From JACKGS01 sp964448015 (lineage in GTDB: Bacteria > Patescibacteriota > Saccharimonadia > Saccharimonadales > UBA7683): DNA of 6,733 bases. The DNA lies in contig CAYUUV010000044.1 in the NCBI GenBank assembly GCA_964448015.1, forward strand, positions 1 to 6,733, read 5' to 3'. The notes under the pieces are model-generated. The model saw only the letters and a list, made by a program, of their open reading frames with translations. It was not told the DNA's origin and ran no database searches. How positions within the stretch are numbered: position 1 is the first letter of the stretch; the number at the start of each line of letters is the position of its first letter. Position numbers and translations under genes: made by a program. Shown here piece after piece: positions 1 to 4,927 of this stretch.

Positions 1-1035
1 AATGTTGGCAAATCGACACTGTTTAATGCACTGACAAAAAATGATATTTTGGCGGCGAATTATCCGTTTGCCACGATTGAACCGAATACCGGCATTGTTC
101 CGGTTCCCGATGAGAGGTTGCAGAAATTGAGTGAGTTGTACAACAACGCACCTATCGTGCCAGCCACCGTCACCTTTGTAGATATTGCCGGCCTGGTTGC
201 GGGTGCCAGTAAAGGTGAAGGTCTGGGCAACCAATTTCTAGCTAATATTCGCGAGTGTAACGCCATTATTCATATTGTTCGCGCCTTTGAGAATAACGAT
301 ATTGTTCATGTTCATGAACGGGTGCATCCGCAAGAAGATATTGAGATTATCAACACCGAGCTGATGCTTGCTGATATTCAGACGCTAGAATCTAGAAGTT
401 CAAATTTAGAAAAGAAGGCAAAATCAGATCCAAAATTAAAACCAGAATTTGAGGCATTAAACCAGGCACTAGCAGTCCTGAAAAAAGGAGAGCTGCTTTC
501 AGCCCATCCAGAAATTCCAACTGCCAACTTTCAACTTCTCACTTCTAAGCCAGTAATTTATGTGTTCAATATTGATGAAGAGAATTTGTCGAACACACAA
601 AAACAGCAAGAACTGGCTGCACTCGTTGCCCCCGCCTCGTCCCTGTTTGTCAACGCGCAGCTAGAGGCAGAACTAAAAGATATGAGCGAAGAAGATACAA
701 AAGAAATGTTAGAAAGCTACGGCCAAGCCGAATCTGGCCTGACACAGGTTATCCACGCCGCCTATCAAACCCTTGGTCTGCAAAGTTATCTAACTGCTGG
801 CGAAAAAGAAGTCCGGGCTTGGACCATCAAGCAAGGAAGCAGCGCCCCGCAAGCCGCCGGCGTGATTCACGGTGATTTTGAACGCGGATTTATCGCCGCC
901 GAAATTGTTTCGTGCCAAGATTTACTCAGTGCCGGCTCACTCAGTGGCGCCCGCAGCGCCGGTAAAGTCCGCACCGAAGGTAAAACCTACCACATGCAGC
1001 CAGACGACGTGGTTGAGTTCCGCTTTAATGTCTGA
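1..1035 (+). CDS. ychF: Ribosome-binding ATPase/GTPase YchF (OLA1 family), 5' end missing
   Basis: YchF/OLA1 is a conserved P-loop NTPase that prefers ATP and binds ribosomes; it is linked to translation and stress responses. The reading frame is open from base 1, starting inside the P-loop (NVGKST), so about 11 N-terminal residues lie outside the window; 344 codons are present, against about 363 residues in E. coli. Visible in order are the P-loop remnant, the YchF signature NYPFATIEPN with GIVPVPDERL, the G3 motif DIAGLVAGASKGEGLGNQF, a helical coiled-coil insert around window residues 110-165, the unusual G4 motif NIDE (typical of YchF instead of NKxD), and a C-terminal TGS domain (LTAGEKEVRAWTI to the FNV end). 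It ends in TGA. The stop lies 11 nt inside the 3' end of the convergent PH-domain gene, and I see no terminator hairpin between them. A TTG at 49 is not the start, because motif residues precede it. Confidence 0.97.
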   Translation, partial: NVGKSTLFNALTKNDILAANYPFATIEPNTGIVPVPDERLQKLSELYNNAPIVPATVTFVDIAGLVAGASKGEGLGNQFLANIRECNAIIHIVRAFENNDIVHVHERVHPQEDIEIINTELMLADIQTLESRSSNLEKKAKSDPKLKPEFEALNQALAVLKKGELLSAHPEIPTANFQLLTSKPVIYVFNIDEENLSNTQKQQELAALVAPASSLFVNAQLEAELKDMSEEDTKEMLESYGQAESGLTQVIHAAYQTLGLQSYLTAGEKEVRAWTIKQGSSAPQAAGVIHGDFERGFIAAEIVSCQDLLSAGSLSGARSAGKVRTEGKTYHMQPDDVVEFRFNV

Positions 1036-1672
1036 GGGCAATAGTCAATACGGGCCTTCCGAGTTTTATGGAAGCAATTGTATCGTGTAGCCGATCAGCC
1101 CTATTCCACCGCTGCGTACGACCTTTTAAAAATGTCTCCAGCCGTGGCGGAACCGACTGGTCAACTACTGGTGATTCCGACTGAACAAGGTTTGGCGTGT
1201 TGAACTCGTAAGACGATGGTGTCTGATTATATTGAAGGCTTTGCCCTGGCTTACCATCCAGATCTACGTATGTACCACGCGTACTTCGCGCCTCAAACAT
1301 CTTATTTTGTACAAACTGAGCAAGTTCTCTCAGCTCATGACGGTACCACGATCGGAATTTGAGGACTCTCCCCCCAAAAAAGAACTGTACCGAAGCTAAC
1401 ATCAGTTGACTGCTATAGTTTACTTCGCTAATAGCCTCGAAGCGAATATCTTCAAAATTAAGTCGTATCAATTTTTTATCAATCAAAAGTAGTCGCTTGG
1501 TTGTAACGCATAAAATAGCGGTCCCGGCCGTATACATACCACTGATAACGCCAAGCACCTCCTCGCCTGACATCAATACATTTGGCAACTCCTCAAGTTC
1601 TAACTTATTAAAGAAGTTAACACGTCGAACTGGCTGCTGCCAAACCACCCCCGCTGATGTCGTATTGCCCAT
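1025..1672 (-). CDS. PH-domain (YokE-like) protein of unknown function
   Basis: A predicted 215-residue cytosolic protein with no signal peptide. Residues about 25-127 resemble the bacterial pleckstrin-homology fold (YokE-like/bPH): a GEEVLGVISGMY strand pair, then ILCVTTKRLLLIDKK, FEAISEVNYSS, a strand pair around FFFGGRVLKF, and a closing helix HELRELAQFVQNKM. Residues 130-215 are polar and low in recognisable motifs (Q/S/P-rich) and look disordered. I chose the ATG at 1672 because an ideal AAAGGAGGT Shine-Dalgarno lies 4 nt upstream (1677-1685). A longer GTG-started frame reaches 1759, but it would place both that SD and the CRP-type operator inside the coding sequence. The gene is divergent from the Crp-like regulator and may share its operator. 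Its last 11 nt overlap the end of ychF on the other strand. The function is not known; bacterial PH domains of this type are mostly uncharacterised. Confidence 0.72.
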   Translation of the reverse strand: MGNTTSAGVVWQQPVRRVNFFNKLELEELPNVLMSGEEVLGVISGMYTAGTAILCVTTKRLLLIDKKLIRLNFEDIRFEAISEVNYSSQLMLASVQFFFGGRVLKFRSWYRHELRELAQFVQNKMFEARSTRGTYVDLDGKPGQSLQYNQTPSSYEFNTPNLVQSESPVVDQSVPPRLETFLKGRTQRWNRADRLHDTIASIKLGRPVLTIALRH

Positions 1673-1676
1673 GCCT

Positions 1677-1685
1677 ACCTCCTTT
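1677..1685 (-). promoter_or_regulatory. Strong Shine-Dalgarno site that sets the PH-protein start
   Basis: On the minus strand AAAGGAGGT is followed by AGGC and then ATG (1672). This near-perfect anti-16S match at standard spacing decides the start. The two upstream in-frame candidates (ATG at 1705, GTG at 1759) have no comparable site. Confidence 0.85.
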
Positions 1686-1745
1686 ACCTTCTTTACTGTA
1701 CTCATATTGCCCGTTATTAGCTGTATGAAAACGCACAAAATGAGG

Positions 1746-1759
1746 GTGATAAATATCAC
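1746..1759. promoter_or_regulatory. CRP/FNR-type operator palindrome in a divergent promoter region
   Basis: The perfect inverted repeat GTGAT-AAAT-ATCAC has the geometry of the E. coli CRP consensus core (GTGAT-N4-ATCAC), and two further paired bases follow on each side after one mismatch (AG...CT). It lies in the 124-nt region between the divergent PH-protein and Crp-like genes. Its centre (1752.5) is 44 nt before the crp-like ATG. If transcription starts at or just before that ATG, this is near the -41.5 position of class II activators. The adjacent regulator has the matching recognition-helix residues. Autoregulation, and possible co-control of the PH gene, is inference. Confidence 0.7.
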
Positions 1760-1762
1760 TCT

Positions 1763-1790
1763 TTGCTAAAATATATAAATCTGTCATAAT
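1763..1790 (+). promoter_or_regulatory. Probable promoter of the Crp-like gene (leaderless or nearly so)
   Basis: A -35-like TTGCTA (1763-1768) and a -10-like CATAAT (1785-1790) are separated by 16 nt. The expected start point falls at or next to the ATG at 1797, and no Shine-Dalgarno is present, which suggests a leaderless mRNA. An alternative -10, TATAAA (1774-1779), lacks a good -35 partner. The CRP-type palindrome lies immediately upstream. Confidence 0.5.
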
Positions 1791-1796
1791 TATTGA

Positions 1797-2444
1797 ATGC
1801 TAGCCGATCACACAGCTCGCGAACAGTTAATTAACTTCTTCCATTCGGGCACGGAATTGAAATACAAGAAGGGTGAATCTGTTGTCCGCGCTGGTGATGA
1901 CCCGAGAGGCATCTACTTTATCACCCAGGGCTTTGTGAAAGCCTACGCTATTACAAAATATGGTGAAGAAAACCTTTTAATCGTACGTCAAGATGGCGAC
2001 ATCTTCCCGCTCATCTGGGCGTTTACCGGCCTACACCGTGATATCACCTACCAGGCCATGAGTGACACAACGCTGTGGCGTGTTGCCAGAAGTGAGTTTT
2101 TGGAATTCCTCAAAAAGAACGAGCATGTTGTGCCCGTTCTTTTAGATATGGCCATAGAAGCCTATAAATTACACTCAGAACGAGTGATGAATTTAGAATA
2201 TCGCACCGTACGCGAACGAATTGCCTCATTTTTGGTAACGCATGCTGAACGCTTTGGCAAAAAAACCACCAACGGTATTACAATTGATGCACCAATCAGA
2301 CGCAGCGACATCGCCGGCTCCATTAACGCCTCGCGTGAAACTACCAGCCGCGAACTAGCAGCACTCGCCCGTCACGGCTACATTATTCTACAAAATGGCT
2401 CAATCGAAATCTGCGACATAGAAAAACTCCGCGAACTCCTGTGA
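1797..2444 (+). CDS. Crp/Fnr-family transcriptional regulator
   Basis: A 215-residue regulator with an N-terminal cyclic-nucleotide-binding-type beta barrel (about 15-105), a long dimerisation helix (about 108-140) and a C-terminal winged helix-turn-helix (about 168-200). The helix-turn-helix IRRSDIAGSINASRETTSRE closely matches CRP. R180, E181 and R185 correspond to the three CRP side chains that read the GTGA half-site, and here they even share the E. coli numbering. The effector pocket differs: the segment GDIFPLIWAFTGLHRDITYQ lacks the usual phosphate-binding cassette (GE...RSA), so cAMP binding is doubtful. There is only one cysteine (C206), so an FNR-like iron-sulphur cluster is ruled out. 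The ATG at 1797 has no SD and sits 6 nt after a -10-like hexamer. A CRP-type palindrome upstream suggests autoregulation. Its ligand and regulon are unknown. Confidence 0.93.
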   Translation: MLADHTAREQLINFFHSGTELKYKKGESVVRAGDDPRGIYFITQGFVKAYAITKYGEENLLIVRQDGDIFPLIWAFTGLHRDITYQAMSDTTLWRVARSEFLEFLKKNEHVVPVLLDMAIEAYKLHSERVMNLEYRTVRERIASFLVTHAERFGKKTTNGITIDAPIRRSDIAGSINASRETTSRELAALARHGYIILQNGSIEICDIEKLRELL

Positions 2445-2524
2445 TTGGAGGTTGGAAGTTAGACGATGGACGCTGGGAGTTGGACGGTGGATGTTGGAGA
2501 ATAGGCGTTAGAAGCAGGCGTAAG
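2445..2524. repeat. Degenerate short tandem repeat spacer (TTGGA/GTTGGAC type)
   Basis: Starting right at the stop of the Crp-like gene, the sequence iterates variants of GTTGGA, GACGATGGAC and GTTAGAAG without a fixed period. TGGAGA near 2495-2500 can pair with TCTCCA near 2534. No coding potential or terminator is evident. It resembles the other spacers of the window in style but uses a different word. Confidence 0.6.
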
Positions 2525-2554
2525 CAATCCCAAATCTCCAGATGAAGTTTATAC

Positions 2555-2576
2555 TTTGTCATTCTCAGCCTGACAG
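2555..2576. repeat. Partial extra copy of the GIY-YIG-associated repeat
   Basis: This 22-nt stretch matches 2578-2599 at 20 of 22 positions and lies in direct orientation with a 23-nt period. It carries the left arm GTCATTCTCAG but lacks the complementary CTGAGAAT arm, so it is a half element next to the complete hairpin. Confidence 0.7.
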
Positions 2577-2579
2577 TTT

Positions 2580-2609
2580 TGTCATTCTCAGCTTGACTGA
2601 GAATCTAGT
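2580..2609. repeat. Left inverted repeat/hairpin of the GIY-YIG cassette
   Basis: Its reverse complement matches 3067-3096 at 29 of 30 positions; the first 26 nt (2580-2605) are perfect. Inside it, ATTCTCAG (2584-2591) and CTGAGAAT (2597-2604) form an 8-bp stem with a 5-nt loop. The TTGACT at 2593-2598 could serve as a -35 for the nuclease gene, with TAATAA at 2614-2619 as -10, although the 15-nt spacing is short. Confidence 0.85.
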
Positions 2610-2624
2610 AAACTAATAAGTAAG

Positions 2625-2909
2625 ATGAAATCTTACTACACCTACATACTCGCAAGTAAAAAGAATGGCACACTCTACATCGGTGTCACATCTGACTTAG
2701 TTACTAGAACTGACCAGCATCAACAAAACAGCACACAAGGCTTTACTCAAAAATATGGTGTACATAAGCTTGTATACTTTGAACAAACTAATTCGATAGA
2801 AGAGGCAATTTACCGTGAAAAACAATTGAAGCACTGGAATCGTGACTGGAAGATTGAATTGATTGAGAAAGATAATCCCGAATGGAAAGATTTATCAGAT
2901 GATTTTTGA
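2625..2909 (+). CDS. Small GIY-YIG nuclease-domain protein (YhbQ/UPF0213-like)
   Basis: A complete 94-residue single-domain protein. Recognisable catalytic elements of the GIY-YIG nuclease superfamily are TYI (6-8) and YIG (18-20), R28 in DLVTRTDQH, the glutamate E65 in YREKQLKHW, and N72. These domains cleave DNA with one metal ion; the stand-alone UPF0213 group is poorly characterised and its substrates are not firmly known. There is no accessory DNA-binding domain, so specificity would have to come from the domain itself or from a partner. ATG at 2625 is chosen because the family motif starts six residues later; the SD is weak. The gene is tightly bracketed by inverted palindromic repeats at 2580-2609 and 3067-3096, which suggests that it belongs to, or travels with, that element. 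It converges with tlyA. A duplicated 3' fragment after the N gap is an assembly artefact. Confidence 0.93.
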   Translation: MKSYYTYILASKKNGTLYIGVTSDLVTRTDQHQQNSTQGFTQKYGVHKLVYFEQTNSIEEAIYREKQLKHWNRDWKIELIEKDNPEWKDLSDDF

Positions 2910-2926
2910 TGACTGGATTCTCAGTC
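2872..2926. repeat. 55-nt contig-end overlap, left copy
   Basis: Identical to 3027-3081 over all 55 nt. It contains the last codons of the GIY-YIG gene and the first 16 nt (from 2911) of the right-hand hairpin region. It ends exactly where the run of N begins, so it is most likely an assembler overlap and not a biological tandem repeat. Confidence 0.9.
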
Positions 2927-3026
2927 NNNNNNNNNNNNNNNNNNNNNNNNNNNNNNNNNNNNNNNNNNNNNNNNNNNNNNNNNNNNNNNNNNNNNNNNNN
3001 NNNNNNNNNNNNNNNNNNNNNNNNNN
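2927..3026. other. Assembly gap of exactly 100 N
   Basis: A round-number run of N is a scaffolding placeholder, not a measured length. Because the 55 nt before and after are identical, merging the two contigs by that overlap would probably close the gap with no sequence missing. Confidence 0.97.
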
Positions 3027-3081
3027 ATAATCCCGAATGGAAAGATTTATCAGATGATTTTTGATGACTGGATTCTCAGTC
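3027..3081. repeat. 55-nt contig-end overlap, right copy
   Basis: Exact duplicate of 2872-2926. The apparent second end of the GIY-YIG gene (to 3064) is part of this duplicate and should not be annotated as a gene fragment. Confidence 0.9.
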
Positions 3082-3096
3082 AAGCTGAGAATGACA
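3067..3096. repeat. Right inverted repeat/hairpin of the GIY-YIG cassette
   Basis: Inverted partner of 2580-2609. ATTCTCAG (3072-3079) and CTGAGAAT (3085-3092) pair around a 5-nt loop. It ends 6 nt from the tlyA stop codon, so it also forms the 3' end structure of the tlyA transcript. Neither strand shows a T tract after the stem, so a classical rho-independent terminator is not supported. Confidence 0.85.
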
Positions 3097-3102
3097 GATA
3101 CG

Positions 3103-3882
3103 TTACTTTGGTTTGCTGAGCAAATAGAAGCGTTCGACGTTGCCTTTTTCGCCTGCCACGCTGCTGTCTGATTTTTTGGTAATTATAAAATTATGTTCGC
3201 GGCACCACTGTTCAAACTGCTGTAGAATCTCGCGGCGCTGCTTTGAGTTTTTCACCACGCCTTTATTGAGCTGATCTTTCCCGGCCTCAAATTGCGGCTT
3301 CAGCATCGCAACTATCTGTGTTTCTTTGCTCGCTAAGTTATCTCGTATATGCGGGAGAATGTTGCGCAGACTCGTGAAGCTGACATCAATCACTATCAGG
3401 TTGATTATAGATTTTTGATTATTGATTATTGGAGTTTTGCTTTCTTTGTCTTCATTATAATCCATAATCGATAATCTAAAATCTAAAATGTTCGTTTTCT
3501 CATGCAGCTCTACCCTGCTATCTTCACGCAACTTCGGATGTAGCTGATTCGTCCCCACATCTACCGCAATCACTTTTTGTGCACCATGCTGCAATGCGTA
3601 ATCTGTAAAACCACCCGTGCTGGAACCAACATCAAGCACTGTCTTGCCCTTAAAATCTAGCTCAAGCACCTGGGCAACCGAAGCAAGCTTGAGTGCCGCC
3701 CTGCTAACATACTGTTCTTTCGCCCCAAACTGAATCTGAGAATCATCCCGCACAAAATAGCCAGGTTTCTGAATAACCCGACCATCGACCTTCACCTGCC
3801 CCAACCGAATATAACTTTCCGCTTGAGAGCGCGTCGGCACCAGCTGCTTCTGTACTAATAAATGGTCCAGTCTATGTTTCAC
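3103..3882 (-). CDS. tlyA: TlyA-family rRNA 2'-O-methyltransferase (S4 + FtsJ domains)
   Basis: TlyA proteins methylate the ribose of C1409 in 16S and/or C1920 in 23S rRNA; many are misannotated as hemolysins. Residues 1-60 are an S4 RNA-binding domain (KHRLDHLLVQKQLVPTRSQA). Residues about 61-257 are an FtsJ-type SAM methyltransferase with DVGSSTGGFTD (84-94), AVDVG (106-110), IDVSF (165-169) and MLKPQFEAG (193-201). The likely catalytic tetrad is K65, D166, K195 and E250. Residues about 132-160, between the NI motif and IVIDVSF, are longer than usual and low in complexity, encoded by a palindromic insert (3405-3488) that keeps the frame. The GTG start overlaps the TGA of the upstream four-helix gene (GTGA), which suggests translational coupling; no SD is seen. 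Starting here gives the normal family N-terminus. The length, 259 residues, is within the family range. Confidence 0.95.
   Translation of the reverse strand: MKHRLDHLLVQKQLVPTRSQAESYIRLGQVKVDGRVIQKPGYFVRDDSQIQFGAKEQYVSRAALKLASVAQVLELDFKGKTVLDVGSSTGGFTDYALQHGAQKVIAVDVGTNQLHPKLREDSRVELHEKTNILDFRLSIMDYNEDKESKTPIINNQKSIINLIVIDVSFTSLRNILPHIRDNLASKETQIVAMLKPQFEAGKDQLNKGVVKNSKQRREILQQFEQWCREHNFIITKKSDSSVAGEKGNVERFYLLSKPK
3405..3488. repeat. Imperfect palindromic insert inside tlyA
   Basis: The arms 3405-3433 and 3461-3488 are reverse complements at about 25 of 28 positions with one gap, around a 27-nt loop. The units (TAGATTTTAGATTAT, ATCGATTATGGA) are AT-rich and resemble the intergenic repeat at 4910-4921, with which they share TAGATTTTAGA. 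The element is translated as roughly residues 132-160 of TlyA without a frameshift. Confidence 0.75.
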
Positions 3883-4271
3883 TTAGAATCTCGATTCTCG
3901 AATTTAGAATTTCGATTGTTACGATGAACTTTGAGCATTGCATTGAGCTGTGCGTGGCACTTATTGGCAGTTTCTGCAACTTCAATAAAAAGATTACTAC
4001 CAATATAACCAACATCGCGTCCAATAAGTAACTGATCTTTTAATTCGAATAGAGACCCAGCTGCAATGAGATAAAACTGCTCTTTTTCCTTTGAATGCTG
4101 TCGTCCAAATCCCTCCGCAATATTAGCGGTAATTGAAGCTGAAGATCTCTTCATTTGACTAACAAGTCCGAATTGCTCATCTTTAGGAAAGCTTTTTGTG
4201 ATCTGGTATACCTGTATCACTAGATCATGTCCAGTCTTCCAAACCTCAAGATCAGTGAAAGATTTAATCAT
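3879..4271 (-). CDS. Four-helix bundle protein A (S23/23S rRNA intervening-sequence protein family)
   Basis: 130 residues. The family hallmarks are DLEVWKTGHDL (8-18), FPKDEQFGLVSQMKRSSASI (28-47), NIAEGFGR (50-57), and EKEQFY...AAGSLFELKDQLL (62-82). Family members form four-helix bundles that assemble as pentamers. They were first noted as ORFs inside 23S rRNA intervening sequences, and their molecular function is not established. The start is ATG at 4271, with a perfect TATAAT 10 nt upstream and almost no leader. The C-terminal 12-15 residues (HRNNRNSKFENRDSK) are atypical; they are encoded by the spacer-type repeat at 3883-3915, so this tail looks like repeat DNA captured into the frame. 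The stop overlaps the tlyA GTG by four bases. It is about 45% identical by eye to four-helix protein B on the other side of efp. Confidence 0.93.
   Translation of the reverse strand: MIKSFTDLEVWKTGHDLVIQVYQITKSFPKDEQFGLVSQMKRSSASITANIAEGFGRQHSKEKEQFYLIAAGSLFELKDQLLIGRDVGYIGSNLFIEVAETANKCHAQLNAMLKVHRNNRNSKFENRDSK
3883..3915. repeat. AT-rich palindromic repeat overlapping the end of four-helix gene A
   Basis: It contains the palindrome AGAATC-TC-GATTCT (3885-3898), followed by CTCGAATTT and GAATTTCGA. Reverse complements of these two words recur at 4294-4302 and 4312-4320, on the other side of the four-helix gene. The repeat is read as the C-terminal tail of that protein. Confidence 0.65.
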
Positions 4272-4281
4272 AATATGCCCT

Positions 4282-4287
4282 ATTATA
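4282..4287 (-). promoter_or_regulatory. Perfect -10 element before four-helix gene A (and tlyA)
   Basis: TATAAT on the minus strand lies 10 nt before the ATG, placing the start point about 4-5 nt before the gene, so the transcript would be nearly leaderless. The -35 region is weak (TTTTGA at 17 nt, TTGATG at 15 nt) and falls in the spacer repeat. It probably drives the four-helix A/tlyA pair separately from efp. Confidence 0.6.
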
Positions 4288-4289
4288 CC

Positions 4290-4322
4290 GTCAAAATTCG
4301 AGCATCAAAATTCGAAATTCAA
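4290..4322. repeat. AT-rich spacer repeat (AAAATTCGA type)
   Basis: CAAAATTCGA words occur twice here (AAAATTCGAG, AAAATTCGAA). The words CTCGAATTT and GAATTTCGA are inverted relative to 3897-3905 and 3907-3915, so four-helix gene A is bracketed by inverted repeat words. The order of the words differs on the two sides. Confidence 0.6.
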
Positions 4323-4324
4323 AC

Positions 4325-4882
4325 CTATTTCTTACGTTCGCGGTAACTGCCATCTTCAGTACTGACCGAAATAATGTCACCTGCTTTGATAAATGCCGGT
4401 ACTTTTACGCTCAAGCCAGTTTCAAGTGTGACGTCTTTTTGCACCGAACTCGTGGTATCACCTTTCACGACGTCTTCTGCATAGGTGACCTCAAGATAGA
4501 CATTTTTAGGCAAATCAACATTAATCACCTGTCCATCAAAGAACTGTAGATCAACTTCGTCGCCTTCTTTGAGATAGCTCGTTGCGGTTTCAGCGCTATC
4601 GAGTGGAATAGAAAATTGATCAAAATTTTCTGGGTCCATAAAATGCAGTTCGGTATCTGCATACAAAAATTGTACTTTACGGTTACTCACACTCGCGGGT
4701 TCAATCTTATCCGCACCTTTATAGGTTTTTGGAATCACTGAGCCATCAAGCAAATTCTTCAATTTTACATTTACGATAGAGCCGCCGCGACCCATCACCT
4801 TTTGTGAATACTCCGTCACGCGGTAAGGCTTCCCGTCAATTTGAATCACTGTCCCTTTTTTCAAATCAGTTGGTTGATACAT
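4325..4882 (-). CDS. efp: Translation elongation factor P
   Basis: EF-P binds between the P and E sites and relieves stalling at polyproline. The 185-residue length is normal and all three domains are present: a KOW-like N-terminal domain (about 1-62), a middle OB domain (about 66-125) and a C-terminal OB domain (about 130-185) with the family signature near ETGLSVKVPAFIKAGDIISVS. The functional loop tip reads MGRGGS, so the residue usually modified in lysine-type EF-P (K34 in E. coli) is arginine R32 here, the same number as in rhamnosylated Pseudomonas EF-P, although the surrounding loop differs from SGRN. Whether it is modified cannot be seen. ATG at 4882 gives the standard N-terminus; there is no SD, and the upstream 45 nt are an AT-rich repeat. 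It lies between the two four-helix genes and ends in TAG. Confidence 0.97.
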   Translation of the reverse strand: MYQPTDLKKGTVIQIDGKPYRVTEYSQKVMGRGGSIVNVKLKNLLDGSVIPKTYKGADKIEPASVSNRKVQFLYADTELHFMDPENFDQFSIPLDSAETATSYLKEGDEVDLQFFDGQVINVDLPKNVYLEVTYAEDVVKGDTTSSVQKDVTLETGLSVKVPAFIKAGDIISVSTEDGSYRERKK

Positions 4883-4885
4883 ATT

Positions 4886-4926
4886 ATTAGAATTTAGAAG
4901 TTAGAATATAGATTTTAGAATCTAAC
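4886..4926. repeat. AT-rich spacer repeat (TTAGAA type) between four-helix gene B and efp
   Basis: Iterated TTAGAA words, with GTTAGA and TCTAAC able to pair locally. TTAGAAGT (4894-4901) and AGATTTTAGAAT (4910-4921) recur as exact reverse complements at 5322-5329 and 5309-5320, on the far side of four-helix gene B. Confidence 0.7.
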
Positions 4927-4927
4927 C

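Noticed and set aside
1706..1759. N-terminal extension of the PH protein (MIFITLILCVF...) as a membrane anchor or signal peptide
   Set aside because: The hydrophobic stretch requires a GTG start without an SD and overlaps the operator; the perfect SD further in favours the shorter protein.
2445..2524. CRISPR-like array
   Set aside because: The words vary, have no constant repeat length or unique spacers, and no cas gene is nearby.
3027..3064. Second partial GIY-YIG gene after the gap
   Set aside because: It is an exact copy of the 3' end of the intact gene within the duplicated contig end, so it is an assembly artefact rather than a pseudogene.
2895..3083. Minus-strand open frame running through the N gap
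   Set aside because: It consists mostly of undefined residues, and its ends are the two copies of the 55-nt overlap; it has no meaning as a gene.
3067..3096. Bidirectional rho-independent terminator for the GIY-YIG gene and tlyA
   Set aside because: The stem is only 8 bp, modest in GC, and no T tract follows on either strand; the same hairpin also occurs upstream of the nuclease gene.
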